Assembly (NCBI GenBank): GCA_003331425.1
Contig: QOOS01000001.1
Location: 124,001-188,000 of the forward strand
Reading direction: 5' to 3'
Origin: Candidatus Nitrosopumilus sp.
GTDB taxonomy: Archaea > Thermoproteota > Nitrososphaeria > Nitrososphaerales > Nitrosopumilaceae
DNA length: 64,000 bases
The position numbers and the translations under genes are program-made. This document shows, piece after piece, positions 25,287 through 33,799 of the stretch. How positions within the stretch are numbered: the stretch's first letter is position 1; every line of letters begins with the position of its first letter. The notes below the pieces were generated by a model. It had not been told where the DNA came from and searched no databases. It was given only the letters and a program-made list of their open reading frames with translations.

Positions 25287-25475
25287 ATGGGGTTATTTGG
25301 CTCAAGTAAGAATGATTTAAAATGTAAAAAATGTGGAACCGTGTTACCAGATTCTGAAAGATTGAAAAAACACCAAGAAAAAGCCCATAATAAGAAAAAA
25401 GAAAAATGTAGAGCGTGCGGAGCTGAATTTGATTACAGTGAAGAATTAAGAAAACATAAAAAAAATTGTAAATAG
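25287..25475 (+). CDS. C2H2 zinc-finger protein
   Basis: A 62-residue protein with two fingers. The first is CKKCGTVLPDSERLKKHQEKAH and the second CRACGAEFDYSEELRKHKKNC, each with CxxC and a helix bearing His (the last ligand of finger 2 is Cys). Short, Lys-rich proteins of this kind are abundant in thaumarchaea and may bind nucleic acid. Confidence 0.85.
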   Translation: MGLFGSSKNDLKCKKCGTVLPDSERLKKHQEKAHNKKKEKCRACGAEFDYSEELRKHKKNCK

Positions 25476-25496
25476 TACTTTTAGAAATTTAATAAA

Positions 25497-25688
25497 TTAA
25501 GATTTTGCAGGTCGTAAGAGTGATTTTTCAATTGCTTCCAAATTTGCAATTTGATTTTTAGAATTCAAAGTTAGTGTTTGAATCATTTCTGAGCCTAGTT
25601 GAACAGATTGTTCAGGCAGGGTTTCTAAAAATTTTTCTAATCCTTTTTTATAATTATTAATTAATTCTAATCCTTCTTCAAGAGTCAT
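25497..25688 (-). CDS. Hypothetical small helical protein
   Basis: A 63-residue protein predicted to be nearly all helix, with leucine-rich repeats of heptad type (LEEGLELINNYKKGLEKFLETL). It has no recognisable motif. It is kept because of normal codon use, good start context and a convergent location with no competing frame. Confidence 0.6.
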   Translation of the reverse strand: MTLEEGLELINNYKKGLEKFLETLPEQSVQLGSEMIQTLTLNSKNQIANLEAIEKSLLRPAKS

Positions 25689-25755
25689 AAAAATAGTAGA
25701 ATTTAACCTATATTCAAAGATTCAATTCTATAAGTTGTTGAATTACTAAGAAACA

Positions 25756-26838
25756 ATGTTTATAGGCTTAGATTTTAAAAGTTGTTTTGATTTGGATATA
25801 ATTGAAAAAGTAGATTTAATTGAAAAGCCTCCAACTGAAGAGGTTGTAACACGTGAAGAATTAACTGAATTATTTAAAACAAATTCATCTCCAAATCATT
25901 ACATTGGATTAGAAATTTCTGGTTTCTTACATTTAGGTAGTCTAATCAGTACCGGTTTTAAAATAAATGATTTTGCAAAAGCTGGAGTTAATTGTAAAAT
26001 CTTTCTTGCAGATTGGCATACTCTAATCAATGATAAATTAGGAGGAGACTGGGATACAATTTCTAAGGTTTCAAAATATTATCAAGATGCTTTCAAACTG
26101 GTTTGTCCAAATGCAGAAATTGTTTTAGGATCTAAATTGTATGAGGAAAAAACAGAATATTGGTCTGAGCTTGTAAAATTTACAAAACATATGTCAATTG
26201 CTAGAACAATGCGAACGTTAACTATAATGGGTCGTTCTGAGGACGATAACAAAATAGATGTAGCTAAATTATTGTATCCAGCAATGCAAGCAGTTGATAT
26301 TCATTCTTTAGATGTAGATATTGCACATGCAGGAATGGATCAAAGAAAAATTCACATGTTAGTAAGAGAAATTTTTCCTAAAATGAAATGGAAAGTTCCA
26401 GTTTCTGTTCACCATAAATTATTACCAGGACTATCAAAACCAGCAGATACGGATAATTCTCAAGTTTTAGGAAAAATGAGTAAATCAGATCCAAACTCAG
26501 GCATATTTATTCATAATACAGATAATGAAATTAAGAAAAAAATTAGTAAATCTTGGTGTGAGGAACAAAATGTTGAAAGTAATCCGGTTTTAGAAATTGC
26601 AAAAAATGTAATTTTTCATGAATTTAATGAAATGAATGTTGAAAGACCAGAAAAATATGGTGGTAATGTTTCTTATTCTAATTATAATGAACTACATACA
26701 GATTTTGCAGAAAATAAATTGCACCCAGGAGATTTAAAACAAACTGTTGGAAACTATCTAGTTAAAGTGATTAGTCCTATAAGAGAAAAACTAAATCTTA
26801 GTGATGAAATTTCTGAAGCCATCAAAAAAAGTTTCTAA
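25756..26838 (+). CDS. tyrS: Tyrosyl-tRNA synthetase
   Basis: Class I synthetase that charges tRNA-Tyr. The HIGH-type motif is in ISGFLHLGSL near residue 53, the KMSKS motif is KMSKSDPNSGIF near residue 240, and the Tyr-binding region AVDIHSLDVDIAHAGMDQRKIH is near residue 175. At 360 residues it has the archaeal/eukaryal length without the bacterial C-terminal domain. TrpRS is ruled out by the DxxHAGMDQRK pattern typical for archaeal TyrRS. Confidence 0.94.
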   Translation: MFIGLDFKSCFDLDIIEKVDLIEKPPTEEVVTREELTELFKTNSSPNHYIGLEISGFLHLGSLISTGFKINDFAKAGVNCKIFLADWHTLINDKLGGDWDTISKVSKYYQDAFKLVCPNAEIVLGSKLYEEKTEYWSELVKFTKHMSIARTMRTLTIMGRSEDDNKIDVAKLLYPAMQAVDIHSLDVDIAHAGMDQRKIHMLVREIFPKMKWKVPVSVHHKLLPGLSKPADTDNSQVLGKMSKSDPNSGIFIHNTDNEIKKKISKSWCEEQNVESNPVLEIAKNVIFHEFNEMNVERPEKYGGNVSYSNYNELHTDFAENKLHPGDLKQTVGNYLVKVISPIREKLNLSDEISEAIKKSF

Positions 26839-27629
26839 ACTTTTAGATTAGGATTAGTTTGTTCTTTCAAATTATATTTTGATTTGTATCCTCTTGGATT
26901 GATCATTAAATCTTTGTAAGTATATGTTGATGAATTACCAACAATTACAGTACTTGTCATACCTAATTCCTCATCAAAATTAAGTAAATTTTCTAAATCA
27001 GTCATTACAATAGTTTCAGATTCTCTATATGCACTTTTAATTATTGCAACAGGTGTAGTAGGTTTTCTATGTTCAAGCAGAATTTTTTGAGTATCTTGTA
27101 ATTGATGAATTCTTTTTTGACTTTTAGGGTTGTAAATTACAAGTACAAAATCACCTTGTGCAGCTGATTTAACACGTTTTTGAATTATCTCCCAAGGTAC
27201 CATCAAATCACTCATACTAACAACAGCAAAATCTGTCATTAGTGGTGAACCAACAATTGATGCACATGAATTCAAAGCAGATACACCAGGAATAATTTCT
27301 ACTTTAAGTTCATCAGAAGGATCCCAGCCTGTTGTTGCAAGAGTTTCATAAATTAATCCAGCCATTCCATAAATTCCAGGATCTCCACTAGATACCAAGG
27401 AAACAATTTTTCCAGATTTTGCAAGATCAATACATTGATGTGCTCTTTCAACTTCTTGTGTCATAGCATATCGATGAATAGTTTTTCCTCCTATCAGATC
27501 TTGTACTAAATTAACATAAGTTTCGTATCCAACAATTGTATCACTTTCAGAAATTACTTCTTTTGCTCGAAATGTCATATGATCATGATGCCCAGGACCA
27601 ACACCGACAATGTAGAGTTTACCAGTCAA
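26835..27629 (-). CDS. cobJ: Precorrin-3B C17-methyltransferase CobJ/CbiH
   Basis: SAM-dependent ring-contracting methyltransferase in cobalamin synthesis. The tetrapyrrole methylase fold is seen in LYIVGVGPGHHDHMTFRA at the start, SSGDPGIYGMAGLIYETL near residue 80, and EIIPGVSALNSCASIVGSPLMTDF near residue 110, which includes the CobJ-type mid-region. At 264 residues it is full length. No other corrin genes adjoin, so the pathway is scattered. It overlaps tyrS by 4 bp, tail to tail. Confidence 0.93.
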   Translation of the reverse strand: MTGKLYIVGVGPGHHDHMTFRAKEVISESDTIVGYETYVNLVQDLIGGKTIHRYAMTQEVERAHQCIDLAKSGKIVSLVSSGDPGIYGMAGLIYETLATTGWDPSDELKVEIIPGVSALNSCASIVGSPLMTDFAVVSMSDLMVPWEIIQKRVKSAAQGDFVLVIYNPKSQKRIHQLQDTQKILLEHRKPTTPVAIIKSAYRESETIVMTDLENLLNFDEELGMTSTVIVGNSSTYTYKDLMINPRGYKSKYNLKEQTNPNLKV

Positions 27630-27675
27630 TTAAAAATAATTTTTTTTCAACTAATTTATCCGTTTAGTGATATTT

Positions 27676-29136
27676 TTATTGAAATGGATCAACTATTGGA
27701 GAATTTATGATGTATTCACTATTTGACGGACGTGCAATGCTGACTGTAATTTGATCATCATTATGAAATGAATCAATATCAGATTTTGTTTGCAGAATTT
27801 GTGCTGTTTTAGGATCATGCCATTCTACGAGATATATTTTTGAGATCGGATTATAATTTTCTTCATCTAAAGAAAAATTGAAAATTTCTGGTTGAAAGTC
27901 TAAAGAACCAGATCCTATAATTCCATTTTTGAATTGGTATTGATCAATTATAGACGAATGCGTTAATAGATCTGACATTGATTGAGAATGTTTCACACCC
28001 ATTAATTTTGATGGTCCAATAGGGGTTACATCAGTAATAATGTAGTAAATTGTTTTTCCAGTTGAATCCCAGCTTCTATGCGCAACAAAAGTTACAATCA
28101 ATTCATCCTCATTAATTTCAGTGATTTGACCTCCAGAAAATGACATTTTATTACTGATTTGTTTATCAGAGCGTTCAGTCATTTGTCCACCTGACCACTT
28201 TATTTGAGGAGTATTTACGACTACATTTGTTTCATTAAATTTGATTCTACCAGATTGTTCAGCATCAATAATATCAGCAGCTGATTCAAAAATAATTTCT
28301 TTCTGACCAGATTTCCATGTAACTTCAATTATAGATCCTAATGGAGTGTAACCAGATTGTTCTGGAGTATTAGAAAAAATATCAGTTTGAAAGCCAAAAA
28401 TTCCATCTCCTTTAATTCCATTTTTAAAAAGAAAAATTTTTTGTAGATTATTTTCTGGAATATTTTTAAGTGATTTTGATAATTGAATATTCAATTCTTG
28501 TTTTTCTGAAATAATATTAGCATAATCTTCATCACTTGTATCAGTAATTATGTAAAGAATTTCATTTCCATTATGCATCCCTTTGTGCATTGGAATTTCC
28601 ATAGAAACATTAGTTCGTGAAAGTAGTAATGATGGATCCTCTTTTTGAAATTCAAGTTTTTGTTCAAGTACTTGGGTTGGTTGTCCTCGAATCCAACCAT
28701 CAACACTTACAGTTGTAGTAAATTCTTTTGAGTTTGTTGAATGTAATGCAACTCCTGCACCTGTAAATTCAATTGATCCTGATTTTTTTTCTGGATTTAG
28801 TAAAGATAGACCATAAATTTTACTTTCATTAACAGCCCATGTTTCTTGTCCATTTACATCATTTTGACTAATTTCATGTAAAACAATTACATTAACTAAT
28901 TCACTAGAAGTAAATGTCATAGAACCATCATAAATTGTACCTTCATTTGGGGATAAAACAAGAGCCAGTTGATGATCCTCATGACCTAATCCAGGATCTT
29001 GAGAAGAAGTGATTGTTTGAGTGAAATGGACTTTTTTTGTCGATCCTGCATCAACATATTGATCTGAAAAAGTTGAAACTGAAACAATTCCAGTAACAAA
29101 AATTCCAATTATCAAAATAATAATTATTTTTTTCAA
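27676..29136 (-). CDS. Exported protein with two related beta-rich repeats
   Basis: A 486-residue protein with a signal peptide (IIIILIIGIFVTGIVSVSTF). Two internal repeats are seen: each has a YIITD strand, then FKNGI.G.G...FQ..IF and a final EVTWK or VEWHD strand. The first lies at about residues 205-290, the second at about 360-450. The architecture of a secreted or surface protein of thaumarchaeal type is clear, the function is not. Confidence 0.8.
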   Translation of the reverse strand: MKKIIIILIIGIFVTGIVSVSTFSDQYVDAGSTKKVHFTQTITSSQDPGLGHEDHQLALVLSPNEGTIYDGSMTFTSSELVNVIVLHEISQNDVNGQETWAVNESKIYGLSLLNPEKKSGSIEFTGAGVALHSTNSKEFTTTVSVDGWIRGQPTQVLEQKLEFQKEDPSLLLSRTNVSMEIPMHKGMHNGNEILYIITDTSDEDYANIISEKQELNIQLSKSLKNIPENNLQKIFLFKNGIKGDGIFGFQTDIFSNTPEQSGYTPLGSIIEVTWKSGQKEIIFESAADIIDAEQSGRIKFNETNVVVNTPQIKWSGGQMTERSDKQISNKMSFSGGQITEINEDELIVTFVAHRSWDSTGKTIYYIITDVTPIGPSKLMGVKHSQSMSDLLTHSSIIDQYQFKNGIIGSGSLDFQPEIFNFSLDEENYNPISKIYLVEWHDPKTAQILQTKSDIDSFHNDDQITVSIARPSNSEYIINSPIVDPFQ

Positions 29137-29173
29137 TAATTTTGACTAATTTTATTACTTTAAATGATTTGTC

Positions 29174-30577
29174 TTAATTGATTTTGTCTAGTGTAAATGC
29201 ATCATGAATTGCACGTACAGCAGTATTTGTATCAGAGTTTTTTACTACCAATGCAAGATTAAGTTCTGATGATCCTTGAGTAATCATAGATACATTTACT
29301 TTATTTTTTTCAATTGCTGCAAAGACTTTAGATGCAACACCAATTGTTCCTCTCATTCCTGATCCAATTAATGCGATTATTGAAACTCCAGTAGTGACTT
29401 CTAATTTTTTAATGATTTTACCCAACAGGTCCATTTCTAAAACACTAACAGCCTTGTTAAGATCAGAATTTTTTACTACAATTGTAATACTAGATTCAGA
29501 AGGATTTTGAGAAATCATCATTACATTAATTCCGGCTTTTGCTAAAGTTGCAAATATTTTTGCTGCAGTTCCTGGTGTTCCAATCATACTTCCACCTTGT
29601 ATATCGATTAATCCATTATTACGAATATTACTAACACATTTTACAGTATTTTTTACAGATGCAGAAGGTGAAGAAGTAACTAAAGTTCCTTCATTTTTTG
29701 CATTAGATGAATTTCTTATTTTCATTGGTATTTTTTTTGCTAAAAGTGGTTCAAATGTTCGTGGATGAATTTGTTTTGCTCCAAACAAGGCCATTTCAAT
29801 TGCTTCAGTGTATGATACTTCTTTGAGTAATTTTGCATTTTTTACAATTTTTGGATCTGCAGTCATTAATCCATCAACATCACTCATTAACCAAATTTCA
29901 TCTGCTTTTAAGCAAGAACCAATTATTGTAGCTGAATAATCAGAACCACCTCTACCAAATGTTGTCGTGTGTCCATGTTGATCTGCACCTGAAAATCCAC
30001 CTACTACAGGAATGGTTTTTTTAGAAAATAATGCATCAATACTTTTTGAAACTCTTAATCTTGTTGTATCCATAAGTGGTTTTGATTCACTAAAATTGGA
30101 ATCAGTTACAATACCTACTTCTTTTCCAGTTAGTGGAATAGATTTTTTTCCTAAATCATTTATTGCAGCTGCAAGTAATTTCCCAGAAAATCTTTCACCA
30201 AAGGAAATTAAATAATCCATCGATCTAGATGTTACTTCTCCTAACAAAACTAATCCATCGATCAGTGCAACAAGTTCTTTAAAATCATCATTTAATTTAA
30301 TTAACAATTTTTTTTGAATTTCAGATTTTTTGATTGTTTGTTTTGCTAATTGTTTATGTCTATTGGTAATTTTTGATGCAAGTTGTTCTGCTTTAGACTT
30401 ATTTTCTTTTTTGATAGATTCAGATATTTCAATTAAATCATCTGTTGTTCCACTTGTTGCTGAACAGACTATCACAAGTTGATTTTTTTTGGATAATGAA
30501 ATTACATGTTTGGCAACTGATTGAATATCTTTTGTGTTAGATATTGATGTTCCACCGTATTTTAAAACAAGTTTCAA
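29174..30577 (-). CDS. lysC: Aspartate kinase
   Basis: Phosphorylates aspartate, the entry to Lys, Thr and Met synthesis. KYGGTSISNT is at the start, the catalytic/nucleotide GRGGSDYSATIIG is near residue 210 and two ACT domains (from about residues 310 and 395; GGSMIGTPGTAAKIFATLAKAGINVMMISQ and GSGMRGTIGVASKVFAAIEKNKVNVSMITQ) provide feedback control. Length 467 matches mono-functional kinases. It follows pcn on the same strand with a 35-bp gap. Confidence 0.95.
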   Translation of the reverse strand: MKLVLKYGGTSISNTKDIQSVAKHVISLSKKNQLVIVCSATSGTTDDLIEISESIKKENKSKAEQLASKITNRHKQLAKQTIKKSEIQKKLLIKLNDDFKELVALIDGLVLLGEVTSRSMDYLISFGERFSGKLLAAAINDLGKKSIPLTGKEVGIVTDSNFSESKPLMDTTRLRVSKSIDALFSKKTIPVVGGFSGADQHGHTTTFGRGGSDYSATIIGSCLKADEIWLMSDVDGLMTADPKIVKNAKLLKEVSYTEAIEMALFGAKQIHPRTFEPLLAKKIPMKIRNSSNAKNEGTLVTSSPSASVKNTVKCVSNIRNNGLIDIQGGSMIGTPGTAAKIFATLAKAGINVMMISQNPSESSITIVVKNSDLNKAVSVLEMDLLGKIIKKLEVTTGVSIIALIGSGMRGTIGVASKVFAAIEKNKVNVSMITQGSSELNLALVVKNSDTNTAVRAIHDAFTLDKIN

Positions 30578-30612
30578 GTTAAACTATCTGAATTATTCAA
30601 TGTTTAAATGCT

Positions 30613-31359
30613 TTAACTTTCCACGCGTGGAGCAAGATAAAAGTGGATTCTTCCTATATTTGCAACTTTAAACTCAATTCTGAGTGGTTTTGCACTAGAA
30701 AATTCACATGTGATAAATCCAGCATTACTGCCTACAGCTTTAACAACAGGATTGAGATATTCAAGGCTGTAAGTACCTTCACTATCAGATTTTGAAGAGA
30801 TTTCCTCAATATCATCAGCATCTTTATCAAGATCAATTATTACTTCACCTGAATCGCCCTTTCCAGAAAAATTACCTTTTGAATCAGACGTATTGATTGT
30901 TAAATAATCAGAAACAACTTGTACGTCACCAAGAATTTTATCAAATTTTGATGAGGTTAAAATAATTTTTGAGTCATAAGGAATTTTTGGTAATGGTGTG
31001 TCAGTTGCTGAACTTTCAATAAGACGAATTTTGTATTTTTTATTTTTTCCAACTGTTACAAGTAACATATTTTCTTCAGAAATACTAATTTCTATGCTAT
31101 CTTTTTTATCTGCACGTTTGATAAGTTTTGAAAATTCATCTATTCTAACTCCAAATTTAATATCACTATCACATTCATATTTCTCAAATGCTGAATTTGG
31201 CCAAGATATATCAATTAAAGCGACATGAGAAGGATCCATTCCTCTAAAAGAAATTCCTTCTGCTGTTGCAACAAAAGTTGCTTCTTCAACTAAAGTGGAT
31301 ATTGCAGAGATGATAGCTTTTAGATCATCTGAACCATTTGTTTTAGCTCCAAAAGTCAA
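30613..31359 (-). CDS. pcn: DNA polymerase sliding clamp (PCNA)
   Basis: Ring-shaped processivity factor for polymerases B and D, FEN1 and ligase. The 248-residue protein has the normal two-domain clamp form, including the interdomain region near residues 120-130 and the C-terminal FYLAPRVES. A single PCNA type is typical of thaumarchaea. It lies in the run rpoL-tfs-pcn-lysC on the minus strand. Confidence 0.95.
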   Translation of the reverse strand: MTFGAKTNGSDDLKAIISAISTLVEEATFVATAEGISFRGMDPSHVALIDISWPNSAFEKYECDSDIKFGVRIDEFSKLIKRADKKDSIEISISEENMLLVTVGKNKKYKIRLIESSATDTPLPKIPYDSKIILTSSKFDKILGDVQVVSDYLTINTSDSKGNFSGKGDSGEVIIDLDKDADDIEEISSKSDSEGTYSLEYLNPVVKAVGSNAGFITCEFSSAKPLRIEFKVANIGRIHFYLAPRVES

Positions 31360-31393
31360 TTTAATTTTCTTGGCTATAAGTTCCAGTTAAACC

Positions 31394-31711
31394 TTATGTG
31401 TAATCACGCCAGGTATATTTGCACTTTGTACAACGATAGAATCTGGTAGTCGGTTCATCAGCACTTCTAGTTTGAAACATCCAAGCGACTGCTTCATCAT
31501 GACCACATTTTTCACAATCAATTTTTACTGTAGGATTAGTTTCTTCACCTTCATCACCTTCAAAAGCAAGTAGTGAAAAATCAGGTTCTTCTTCAGTAAC
31601 AATTTTTTTCTTTTGTGTTATTTTTTCTCCGTCAACGTAATCACATTTAGGACACTCTAAACCTAATTCACCTTTTTTTAGTTTAACCTCACATTTGGGG
31701 CAAAATTTCAA
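31394..31711 (-). CDS. tfs: Transcription factor S (TFS, RNA polymerase cleavage factor)
   Basis: A TFIIS-like factor that stimulates cleavage of backtracked RNA. Two zinc ribbons are seen: CPKCEVKLKKGELGLECPKC at the N-terminus and CEKCGHDEAVAWMFQTR to YRCTKCKYTWRDY at the C-terminus. The acidic pair in RSADEPTT, needed for cleavage, is intact. At 105 residues it is full length. It lies between rpoL and pcn. Confidence 0.95.
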   Translation of the reverse strand: MKFCPKCEVKLKKGELGLECPKCDYVDGEKITQKKKIVTEEEPDFSLLAFEGDEGEETNPTVKIDCEKCGHDEAVAWMFQTRSADEPTTRFYRCTKCKYTWRDYT

Positions 31712-31717
31712 TTTAAT

Positions 31718-31990
31718 TTACCCTAATTTTGAAGTAAATAATTCTTTGAACTCATCAGCCATCTTTATTGCAGATTCTGCTGATTTTTTAACCTCAGTTA
31801 ATGGTTTTGAACTAGAATTAATTCTCATCCAGCACTCATTAGTTAATGGGTGTTTGACAATTACACCTGCAAAATCAACATTTGAGGCCTTTAGGAGTTC
31901 GTGTTGGATAATGTATAATACTCCAATATCAGTTTCTGTGACAGAAATACTGATTTCTTTGGGTTCTGAACTGATTACTTCTGCATTCAT
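31718..31990 (-). CDS. rpoL: RNA polymerase subunit Rpo11 (RpoL)
   Basis: Small subunit of archaeal RNA polymerase, partner of Rpo3. DIGVLYIIQHELLKASNVDFAGVIVKHPLTNECWMRI is the RpoL/Rpb11 signature, with the conserved HPL. The 90 residues are normal. It heads a minus-strand run with tfs 6 bp away. Confidence 0.92.
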   Translation of the reverse strand: MNAEVISSEPKEISISVTETDIGVLYIIQHELLKASNVDFAGVIVKHPLTNECWMRINSSSKPLTEVKKSAESAIKMADEFKELFTSKLG

Positions 31991-32039
31991 GTATTCAGAA
32001 AAAGCACTTATTGCGGATATAAATCATATGAACTATAGC

Positions 32040-32576
32040 ATGACAGAAAGCAAAATTTCACAAATAACACTAGAAAAATCCAAAGAAGAGTACTCTTCAG
32101 ATGAAAATATTGAGATAAATGTCCAATTTTCTATTGAAGGGGGCCTTAGAGATGCATTCAATGAAGCAAATTGGACTAAAGCATACAATAACAACGATGT
32201 TTCAATGAAACTCAAATATGGTGTAAAATTGACATCTGGTGGTTTTAGAAAGAAGGAATTAGGAAGAACTATTGATTCTTATCGAAAAGCTGCTATTTTT
32301 TGGACTAGAAATCCAAAATTAGTTAATCCAATGAAAGATAGAAGAATTTGGGTTCAAATTGCAAAAAACTTTGAACCATTTATCAGACTAAGTGAAGAAG
32401 AAGTTAGAGAAGAATTCTTAGACTTTAATGAAAAGTTTGTATTCAAAGCATCTGATTTAGGAAAAGGTAAACACAAGATAGGAGCTGAAGTATTTTCATC
32501 ATGGCAAAAACATGATTTTACTGAACCAGGCAATATCAAAAATAATTCTAATGAAATAGAAGTTGTAATCAATTAG
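32040..32576 (+). CDS. Conserved hypothetical protein
   Basis: A 178-residue protein of unknown function, probably cytoplasmic. It starts beta-rich and acidic (SKEEYSSDENIEINVQFSIEGGL), and has the aromatic, basic patch WTRNPKLVNPMKDRRIWVQIAKNFEPFIR in the middle. The open frame continues upstream to 31695, but that part lies over rpoL and tfs; ATG 32040 (or 32028) is the believable start, 49 bp from rpoL on the other strand. Confidence 0.75.
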   Translation: MTESKISQITLEKSKEEYSSDENIEINVQFSIEGGLRDAFNEANWTKAYNNNDVSMKLKYGVKLTSGGFRKKELGRTIDSYRKAAIFWTRNPKLVNPMKDRRIWVQIAKNFEPFIRLSEEEVREEFLDFNEKFVFKASDLGKGKHKIGAEVFSSWQKHDFTEPGNIKNNSNEIEVVIN

Positions 32577-32606
32577 GATATAAGGAACTTTTTTCTTGGA
32601 TTAACA

Positions 32607-32759
32607 ATGGCAAAATATGACGGTCTATTAGGACAACCAATTCTTGAAGTCGAAGAACCTGATAAAGAAGGTGGAATAACTTTCATCTTTAAAGATAACA
32701 GGTTTATGTTTATCAAAGCAGTTGATGGAAAAATTGAAACCGTATCAATTCCAGAATAG
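32607..32759 (+). CDS. 50-residue micro-protein, tandem paralogue A
   Basis: A frame of 51 codons from ATG 32607. The sequence LEVEEPDKEGGITFIFKDNRFMFIKAVDGKIETV reappears in altered form in the next gene (VKVEDPDAEGGLTLHFQENITLKIKNVDGKL), which shows both are real coding genes. The pattern suggests a small all-beta domain. Function unknown. Confidence 0.72.
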   Translation: MAKYDGLLGQPILEVEEPDKEGGITFIFKDNRFMFIKAVDGKIETVSIPE

Positions 32760-32769
32760 GTGATTATGA

Positions 32770-32916
32770 ATGGAAAAATTTGATAAACTCAAAATGTTGG
32801 AATTGGTAAAGGTTGAAGATCCAGATGCTGAAGGTGGATTGACTTTACATTTTCAAGAAAACATTACGTTGAAAATTAAAAACGTTGATGGAAAATTAGT
32901 TTCAGAATTTGTATAA
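32770..32916 (+). CDS. 48-residue micro-protein, tandem paralogue B
   Basis: Encoded 10 bp after paralogue A from ATG 32770 to TAA 32914. Shares E.PD.EGG.T..F and VDGK with its neighbour at equal spacing. It has a slightly longer charged N-terminus (MEKFDKLKM). The stop is directly against the tail of the convergent phosphatase gene. Confidence 0.72.
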   Translation: MEKFDKLKMLELVKVEDPDAEGGLTLHFQENITLKIKNVDGKLVSEFV

Positions 32917-33426
32917 CTAATTTCTCACATATTTTTCGTAATAACTAATTGCTAATTCTTGTACATCTGATTGAATAGAACCAGGTCTTTCTTTTCTAAT
33001 TTTTTCAATTGCTTCTTTAGCTGAAAAATTTTTATATTTTATAAAATAACATGCAAGAATTGTTCCAGCTCTTCCTAATCCTGCAGCACAATGAACCATC
33101 ACTGATTGATTATCTTTTATTTGATTTTGAATAAATTCAACAGCAGAATCTATTCCTTCCATATCAGGAGCATGAAAATCAGCTGTTGGGACATGTAGAT
33201 AATCAATTTTATTAGTCCACTCATCTGGTAGAGGGTTTTCAGTCATAGTAACAATAGATTTTACGCCTTGAGTTAGAAGCCAATCAAATTCATGAAGGGA
33301 TGTAGGTATTCCTGAACCAGCCAATTTTTCTTCAATTAACCAAGAAAAATTCGTAGGTTTTTTTGTAATTTTTCCATGAACTTTTCTCCAAATATTACCT
33401 GGTTTACTCATACTATTATGATCCAT
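32917..33426 (-). CDS. Dual-specificity protein phosphatase
   Basis: Cys-based phosphatase of 169 residues. The P-loop HCAAGLGRAGT near residue 118 is the CX5R signature with all catalytic residues; the general-acid Asp is probably in VPTADFHAPD near residue 80. It could act on phospho-Ser/Thr/Tyr proteins or small phosphates. The COG2112-type kinase at 48388 would be a possible counterpart, but no link is shown. Confidence 0.9.
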   Translation of the reverse strand: MDHNSMSKPGNIWRKVHGKITKKPTNFSWLIEEKLAGSGIPTSLHEFDWLLTQGVKSIVTMTENPLPDEWTNKIDYLHVPTADFHAPDMEGIDSAVEFIQNQIKDNQSVMVHCAAGLGRAGTILACYFIKYKNFSAKEAIEKIRKERPGSIQSDVQELAISYYEKYVRN

Positions 33427-33541
33427 ATACTATATTTTTAGCATTACGAAAATATTGAAAATGATTTCTTTTAAAAAAATAAAAAGTAAAATCAATTTTA
33501 AAATTATGAAAAGTTAAATACTGTTTTATCAAAATTATATT

Positions 33542-33799
33542 GTGCCTACTGCTTATGTATTATTGAATTCAGATTTAGGTACAGACGTTTCAATAATTAA
33601 TGAAATAAAAGAAATTCTTACTGAAGAAAATGTAAAATATGAAGTAAGAGGAGTTTATGGAGTATATGATATTGTTTTAAAGATTTCATCAGATGATGCA
33701 GAGAAATTAAGAGGAATAATTACAAATAAAATTAGAAAAATCAGTAAAGTTCAATCAACACTTACTATGATGGTTATTGAAGAGCAAGAAAATCTATAG
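33542..33799 (+). CDS. Stand-alone Lrp/AsnC effector (RAM) domain protein
   Basis: An 85-residue protein made only of the Lrp/AsnC ligand-binding domain: AYVLLNSDLGTDVSIINEIKEIL, VRGVYGVYDIVLKI and KIRKISKVQSTLTMMV. It has no DNA-binding helix-turn-helix. Such proteins form dimers or octamers and bind amino acids, perhaps modulating full-length Lrp proteins. It begins at GTG 33542 and overlaps the next convergent gene by 6 bp. Confidence 0.88.
   Translation: MPTAYVLLNSDLGTDVSIINEIKEILTEENVKYEVRGVYGVYDIVLKISSDDAEKLRGIITNKIRKISKVQSTLTMMVIEEQENL

Noticed and set aside
31695-32039. Upstream extension of the hypothetical protein at 32040-32576
   Set aside because: The extra 115 codons lie antisense to rpoL and the start of tfs and look like a shadow of those genes.
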